Assembly (NCBI GenBank): GCA_003024985.2
Contig: PXIH01S0006616.1
DNA length: 11,686 bases
Strand: one strand, 5' to 3'
Origin: Euperipatoides rowelli
Lineage: Eukaryota; Onychophora; Udeonychophora; Euonychophora; Peripatopsidae
Made by a program: the position numbers and the translations under genes. Positions 7,346-11,686 of this stretch are shown piece after piece (position 1 is the first letter of the stretch; each line of letters begins with the position of its first letter). The notes under the pieces are model-generated. The model was not told the origin of the DNA. It saw nothing but the letters and a program-made list of their open reading frames with translations, and ran no database searches.

Positions 7346-10057
7346 CCTCATTCTCTGTGACTGTGTCTTCCTGATGTGTTTCATTCAAACAGTCCACTGT
7401 TTTTAAACTATGTGGAAGGTTCAGATATTCCTCATGATACTGCATGGGAATAATATTTTTGCTACACAGCTTTTGTAAGTCTCTAATCTTTAGTTCTGAT
7501 ATTATTTGCTAGCTATTCTTGATAAGCCTTGTTGAGAGGAATAGATGGTATCTTGCATCTCTTCACAAGCTGTGTTGTGAAAATTTCTTTTGGTAGTTTA
7601 TACCAAAACCGGACACTTTTCAAATTCTAATCCCTTAAGGCTGACTAACGTATTTTATTGAAATCTATGTCACACATATTGTTGCGGGAAAATGTTTCTT
7701 GTATAGCTTGCCAATTTATAAAGTTATTGAATTCCAATTTTTCAACTTTGAAGGGATTTGGGTTACTATGTGATATTTCAATGACAAGAGGCCACTGGGA
7801 TGGGGCCATAATGTTTCTTTTCTTCAAAAAGGAATTGATAGTGCTATGGACACTTCCCAGTATCAGCACCCATATCCTGTCAGTAGAAATTTTAAGGTGA
7901 TGTTGCTAGCTTTTTCTAAGCACTGGCTGGAATGGTATAGCATACTGAACATTGTCGATTTTTATTTTTTCCTGGACAATTGTTACAATAAAGAATAATT
8001 TTAAAATCTTCATTTCTGCTGCTGACAATTGCTTCTAACCAACATCTGGCATAGGTTACAATCTCTACATTTCCTTTCTTACCATTATACTCTCCCCACA
8101 GGAAATAGGTACCCTGCTTAGTTCCATCCTCATACACAGTTAAAAAGCATACTTTTGGGTGTAGTAGAGTAATGTGCTGTCTGATTGAGGTGTTGCCAAA
8201 ACTTTTTGAAGGTTAAAACTAGCTACAATAACTGAGTGATCTTCCTTGGCCATTTCAATGTCTCTCTTGTACTCCTCATAAACCCTCTTTTTTTTCTTTC
8301 TTGAGTAGTTTGTATTCCAGTTTTTCTCTTTGTGTTAGTACATTCGCAACTCTCTTATTCTTTATCTGCTCGCAATAGGTACATTTATCTTTCTTCGGCT
8401 TATGAAAACCAATGTTGAAGGAATTGAAAAGCTTGGTGAAAACCTGTATGGCTGCAAACTCTTTTTTTCCCGCACATTTCTTTTTGTAGTCGGCTTACAA
8501 AATCCTTCTGTTTAAGTCTGATGGAAGGTATCTCCTATCTGTGTTTTTTCGATTATAATGGGACGGCATCGCTGGGAGGCTCTCTGATGAATTCAACAGC
8601 TTTTTCTGTAATAGTTTAAAGAGTTTTAATGCAGCTGGTAACCTTGCCCCTTTTGTCCAGTTTTCCTGTGCTAATCGATGTTGAGTTCTAGGGTTATAAA
8701 ATTTTTTATGTGAAACATTTAATGTTGCCATGAGAAATGTTTTGCATACTGGTACATTCTTTCCATCTTTGTCAACATGATATCTTTAGGTGTTGATTCT
8801 TTTTTCTGGATTTGTAATGTTGGACTGCTTCATTTTACAGCTTGCTTCTGAATATGGGAGCAGAGTCAGGCCCTCTGTTGTGCGGCAGACGGGGCATAAT
8901 AGGAAGGAAAGACTTCTTGACGAGCATTTTCAGATATCTTTTAACAGCCCAGCTTGCATGTCTGGCATGTATTTGGTCGTATTGATTGCCCCGGAACTTG
9001 GAGACCAGAGATGCCACAATAGGGTTCTTCTTCTTGTTTTCTTCTCTGGAACATTTTGCCTTTCTCTTTTTCGGGACATTACCAATTTTTTCATTCATCT
9101 CAGGGTGCTTTCTTCTGTTTGTTTTGACTTGTTTCCTCCTTTGTTTGGCTTTTTTTCTTCGTACTTTCCTTGAGAAAGTCATCTGATGAAGAATTGTCAG
9201 AATTAGAATAGTCTGATGGCTGTGGAGAATAATTTCCATCAACAGATGTGTTTTCTTAGCTCTTTTCATCAGAAGAACTAAGCTCTTGTTCTCTTGCATT
9301 ATTTTGATTAGATGGTTCTGCTTGAGTTAGATCAACATCTTGTCTGGAAGGTTCTAAATTTTTCTCTGAACTGTCGGGATCATCAAATTTCGATGAAACA
9401 TTGATTGGTTGATTTCCTGATGAATCCCTCCACACATCATTTTTAGCTGGCCCTGGTTCTAGCAAAGAGGGTGTGGGGCCAACTATTTCCCCATCCATTG
9501 TAGCTGACTCTGGTTCTAGAAAAGTGGGTGTGGGACAAACTCTTTCCCCATCAATTGTAGCTGGCCCTGATTCTATCAAAATAGGTGTGGGACAAACTCT
9601 TTCCCCATCAATTTTAGCTGGCCCTGGTTCTAGCAAAGTGGGTGTGGGACAAACTCTTTCCCCATCAATTGTAGCTGGCCCCTGGTTCTAGCAAAGTGGG
9701 TGTGGGACAAACTCTTTCCCCATCAATTGTAGCTGCCCTGGTTTTAGCAAAGTGGGTGTGGGACAAACTCTTTCCCCATCAGTTGTAGCTGGCCCTGGTT
9801 CTAGCAAAGTGGGTTTGGGGCCAACTCTTTCCCCATCAATTGAAGCTGGCCCTGGTCTAGCAAAGTGGGTGTCGGACCAACTTTCTCTCCATGTTTAATG
9901 TCCTTTTAAAGCTGTTCGAGTTCTTCCTTTGCTTTTGATTGAAAATAGCATGGGTCATTGCTGGGAAATTACTACCTTTGAATTTAACAGTTATTTCACT
10001 GCCCACTTTCAATGTGCCTTCAGTCACTTGATCCCCTTTAATGTCTAAATTATCCAT
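7257..10057 (-). pseudogene. Broken transposase-like gene
   Basis: Starts at ATG 10057 (MDNLDIKGDQVTEG). The order is an N-terminal segment, 19-residue Pro-rich repeats (9892-9441), a Ser/Asp-rich stretch (SNSDNSSSDDF), a Lys-rich stretch (KKRKAKCSREENKKK) suitable as a nuclear localisation signal, a Cys cluster near 8950, then a conserved domain. In it I read VPVCKTFLMATLNVSHKKFY, LPAMPSHYNRKNTDRRYLPS, FNIGFHKPKKDKCTYC, SFNLQKVLATP, GTYFLWGEYNGKKGNVEI, LYCNNCPGKNKN, SVHSTINSFL, APSQWPLVI and finally LKIRDLQKL...IIPMQYHEEY. These landmarks match a widespread family of transposon-encoded or uncharacterised animal proteins, presumably a DDE-type transposase; the superfamily is not fixed. Breaks include TAA at 9256-9258, stops near 9100, frameshifts near 9060, 8280, 8145, 7910 and 7500, and TAA at 8495-8497. 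Three positions expected to be Asp or Glu are Asn (8212-8214, 7982-7984, 7834-7836). The last codons (EGQTMYN onward) extend past the family's usual end. Confidence 0.8.
9441..9892 (-). repeat. 57-bp coding minisatellite (19-residue unit)
   Basis: About eight tandem copies. The anchor CCCCATC recurs at 9489, 9546, 9603, 9660, 9718, 9774 and 9831, giving spacings of 57, 57, 57, 58, 56 and 57. On the minus strand each unit encodes a form of LEPGPATIDGERVCPTPTL. The 58 and 56 spacings are a one-base gain (GCCCCTGG near 9680) and a one-base loss (AGCTGCCC near 9735) that cancel. Another base is missing near 9855 (GGTCTAG). The unit is proline-rich and acidic and lies in the low-complexity N-terminal part of the transposase-like protein. 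Confidence 0.9.
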
Positions 10058-10318
10058 GTCTTGCCACGAAACTACCAGTCACAGATCGTCTTTTCCTAAA
10101 ATACACTTGTTGTACTTCTGTTTGTTGTGTTTAGTACTTGTGTTTCATGTAGCCTATTACATCAATTCTGTAGAAAATAAAGAAAAATAATGAATGTAGA
10201 TTAGGAGATAAGTAACATCAAAGTAATACTGTTTTAAACATAATTTATAAAAAGGATACAAGTGTCTACTTGTACACTTTTTGCTGAATTATCTTAAGAA
10301 AAAAAAAAGTGTATGATT
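10058..10318 (-). promoter_or_regulatory. 5' leader of the transposase-like gene
   Basis: About 260 bases between the right terminal region and ATG 10057 have no coding signal. The minus strand has a pyrimidine-rich tract ending in TTTTCTACAG (10168-10177 on the plus strand reversed), a good splice-acceptor match, so the 5' leader may be spliced. No TATA or initiator element can be called with confidence. Confidence 0.35.
10267..10289 (+). repeat. Subterminal copy of the transposon end box (right)
   Basis: TACTTGTACACTTTTTGC and the following AAT resemble the boxes at 6943-6964 and 10339-10361 (TACTTG, then CTTTTT). Upstream ATACAAGTGTCTACTTGT forms an inverted repeat of ACAAGT. This suggests multiple binding sites near each transposon end. 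Confidence 0.5.
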
Positions 10319-10361
10319 GGTAAAAAGGGGCTATGTGGTACTTGACTCCCTTTTTACAAAT
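10319..10361. repeat. Right terminal inverted repeat with internal inverted partner
   Basis: GTAAAAAGGG (10320-10329) and CCCTTTTTAC (10348-10357) form a perfect 10-bp inverted pair with an 18-base loop, and the outer arm CCCTTTTTACAAAT is the mate of the left terminus. The terminus can thus fold on itself as well as pair with the left end. Confidence 0.65.
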
Positions 10362-10552
10362 CAGCTGCAGCTTAGTGACTGTAACATAGACCCTCCTAGT
10401 TCATACATTGATCAAATTTATCACTTAAATTTCTAAAAATTAAAAAAATATATATTTTCCAAAGCTCAAAAATCACAATGTCAATGAATGATGGTTAAAC
10501 AAGAAATTTATTAGAAAATAAATATCTTAGGCTAATAAAATAAAGTTTGAAT
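10362..10552. other. Spacer between DNA transposon and third retroelement
   Basis: AT-rich sequence without a coding signal. It may be the 3' UTR of the retroelement on its right, but no tail or repeat proves it. Confidence 0.35.
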
Positions 10553-11478
10553 TTAAAAACTCAAATCTGAACAATTTAGACAAAAAAAAAAATATTGTAT
10601 TGCGAAAATAATCACACTCAAAGATAAAATCCAATGTTTCAACAAGTAAACAAAAATAACATTTAGGTCATCATTCATATTAAACCTGTGAATCAACAAT
10701 TGTTTTGTAGGGATAGCTTGATTACACAGTTTGTAGGCAAATCTGACAAGATCAGGTTGTGCATTATAAACATTAATTAGTTCCTTCAATATAGAACCAG
10801 AATGAAAAGCAATCATATCATTATTGAGTTGAATATAATGTAAAGCTGTAATCTGTTCATAAGTAACTTACAGTGGTTCATTTGCATAAATCTCATCCAT
10901 AATGTTTAAATAAAATTTACATATTCTAACAAAGTTTTTTGATAGATATTTAGGTGGAGGAGTGTCAATAGGAATTATCACAGGAAAAAAATTAGAGATC
11001 ACCAAGAGAATTTATAAGACCATAAAATGAGTTGGAAGATATGACATCAATAAAGGTATCAAATCAATAAGACCAAGTCCTCCATGAGAATGAGGATGCA
11101 TTAACTTAAAACGAGAAATAGTTTTTGTGGAAGATCCCCAAATAGCAATTGAAACCATTTAGTATAGATTAAAGCCCACATCTTTTTGGTAAAATGATGT
11201 GCAATATAATAAGAAATAAGAGGAATAACAAAATAATTAATAATTTTAACTTTTAAAAGGAAATAGACATATATTTATATTTTATCCAAAACCTCATTGT
11301 AAATTTTGTTTTTAAGCTGAAAGCCATAGAATGGACCGTAAGGAATGCTCAAGAACTCAGAAGGAAGTGAGGTAGAAAACCCTTCTATCAATTCCCGAGA
11401 AAATATCTTAAAAGAAAAGGATTTATTGTAATTGATTATGACTAGGGGCATGTGTTTTCGTACTAAACGATAAAACAA
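10553..11478 (-). pseudogene. C-terminal half of an L1/Tx1-like ORF2
   Basis: Minus-strand landmarks in order are: INYNKSFSF (RT motif D, normally GLxxNxxKS), EFLSIPYGPFYGF (motif E/thumb start), LLKVKIINYFVIPLISYYI (the post-RT segment that in L1/Tx1-like proteins reads K-I.IIN..I.PLI.Y), HPHSHGGLGLIDLIPLL (the conserved GGLGL motif), QAIPTKQLLIHRFN and, in a shifted frame, CYFCLLVETLDFIFECDYF, a CxxC...ET...C zinc-finger-like C-terminus (zf-RVT type). Stops interrupt at about 11273, 11000 and 10870, and frameshifts at about 11125 and 10645. It is unrelated in subtype to the retrotransposon at 723-6340. RT motifs A-C would lie further right, in or past 11479-11686. Confidence 0.78.
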
Positions 11479-11686
11479 ATTTCTTTATAACAATTTTTTT
11501 TAAAAATTTCTTCATCAATTATTGCATTTAAAGTAAGAAAAAAGACTATTAATCCTCATGACAAACACAAAATTCATAACAAAAGACGAAATTCACAATA
11601 TAAAATGAAATTCTATTAAATTTCAATATTATGCAAGAAAAAAGGGGTATTTATATTTTACAAAAGTAAAAAAAAAAAATATGTTG
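11479..11686 (-). other. Probable decayed continuation of the L1/Tx1-like ORF2
   Basis: Very AT-rich. A minus-strand stretch reading FVMRINSLFSYFK (about 11575-11535) sits where the RT catalytic Asp-Asp box and its follow-on would be expected, but the Asp pair is not visible. I see no other feature; the element presumably continues beyond the window. Confidence 0.3.

Larger units (their letters stand above)
6751..10361 (-). mobile_element. DNA transposon with 14-bp inverted termini
   Basis: ATTTGTAAAAAGGG (6751-6764) and CCCTTTTTACAAAT (10348-10361) are perfect inverted repeats 3.6 kb apart, and a single minus-strand transposase-like gene fills the interior. One more preceding dinucleotide may belong to the terminus (CTA versus CTG before ATTTG). 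No convincing target-site duplication is visible, so the exact ends are open. The superfamily is not assigned; a Sola-like or other DDE superfamily is a guess from memory. Confidence 0.7.

Noticed and set aside
8790-9186. Plus-strand frames rich in Phe and Leu (127 and 66 codons)
   Set aside because: They are antisense to the Lys-rich part of the transposase-like gene; the Phe/Leu-rich appearance is simply the complement of Lys/Glu codons.
8835-9299. Minus-strand 154-codon frame as a separate basic protein
   Set aside because: Its first part is an off-frame reading of the Ser/Asp-rich stretch; only its middle (Lys-rich) belongs to the transposase-like gene, joined across frameshifts.
9473-9691. 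Plus-strand repeat protein
   Set aside because: It is the antisense reading of the minisatellite; any frame through a 57-base repeat stays open if one unit is open.
9441-9892. CRISPR array
   Set aside because: The 57-base units are contiguous and near-identical with no unique spacers, and the context is a eukaryotic transposon gene.

Overview
The window is AT-rich animal DNA and is almost entirely a graveyard of transposable elements. Three features point to an invertebrate metazoan: non-LTR retrotransposon and transposase families typical of animals, splice-site-like and AATAAA signals, and scattered TAGGCCTA/TAGGCTA palindromes. An arthropod such as a hemipteran is plausible, but no species can be named from sequence alone. 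There is no sign of bacterial gene organisation. All three recognisable coding elements read on the minus strand.

Left edge (1-722): one possible terminal exon of an unrecognised host gene (143-364, +), then AT-rich sequence with a perfect 9-bp hairpin (394-420).

Region 723-6340 (minus): a nearly complete but dead APE-type non-LTR retrotransposon of the CR1/L2/Jockey-like kind. In its own 5'->3' order it has a 5' region with degenerate direct repeats, then ORF1, ORF2, a 3' UTR and a candidate C13-A18 tail. ORF1 consists of a leader ending in a 2A-type GDIETNPGP motif, a PHD-like zinc finger, a coiled coil and an RRM-like domain. ORF2 consists of an APE endonuclease, a linker, a reverse transcriptase with an intact YADD box, and a C-terminal domain. 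The RT is split by a nested insertion of about 0.6 kb (2548-3151), which is the 5'-truncated 3' end of a different non-LTR family. Several frameshifts and stops inactivate the host element.

Region 6751-10361: a DNA transposon of about 3.6 kb bounded by inverted ATTTGTAAAAAGGG termini, each end carrying extra copies of the same box. It holds a broken minus-strand transposase-like gene with a 19-residue minisatellite-coded N-terminal repeat, a Ser/Asp-rich and a Lys-rich segment, a Cys cluster and a conserved domain. At least three positions that I expect to be acidic in relatives are Asn here.

Region 10553-11686 (minus): the C-terminal half of a third, L1/Tx1-like ORF2 (RT motif D, thumb, GGLGL motif, CxxC zinc-finger-like end). 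It is broken by stops and frameshifts and runs towards the right edge.

No host pathway or operon can be described. The genes relate to one another only as successive parasitic insertions. The most interesting items are the 2A-type recoding signal joined to a 5' repeat-derived leader, the nested RT insertion, and the repeated-box terminal architecture of the DNA transposon with its coding minisatellite.
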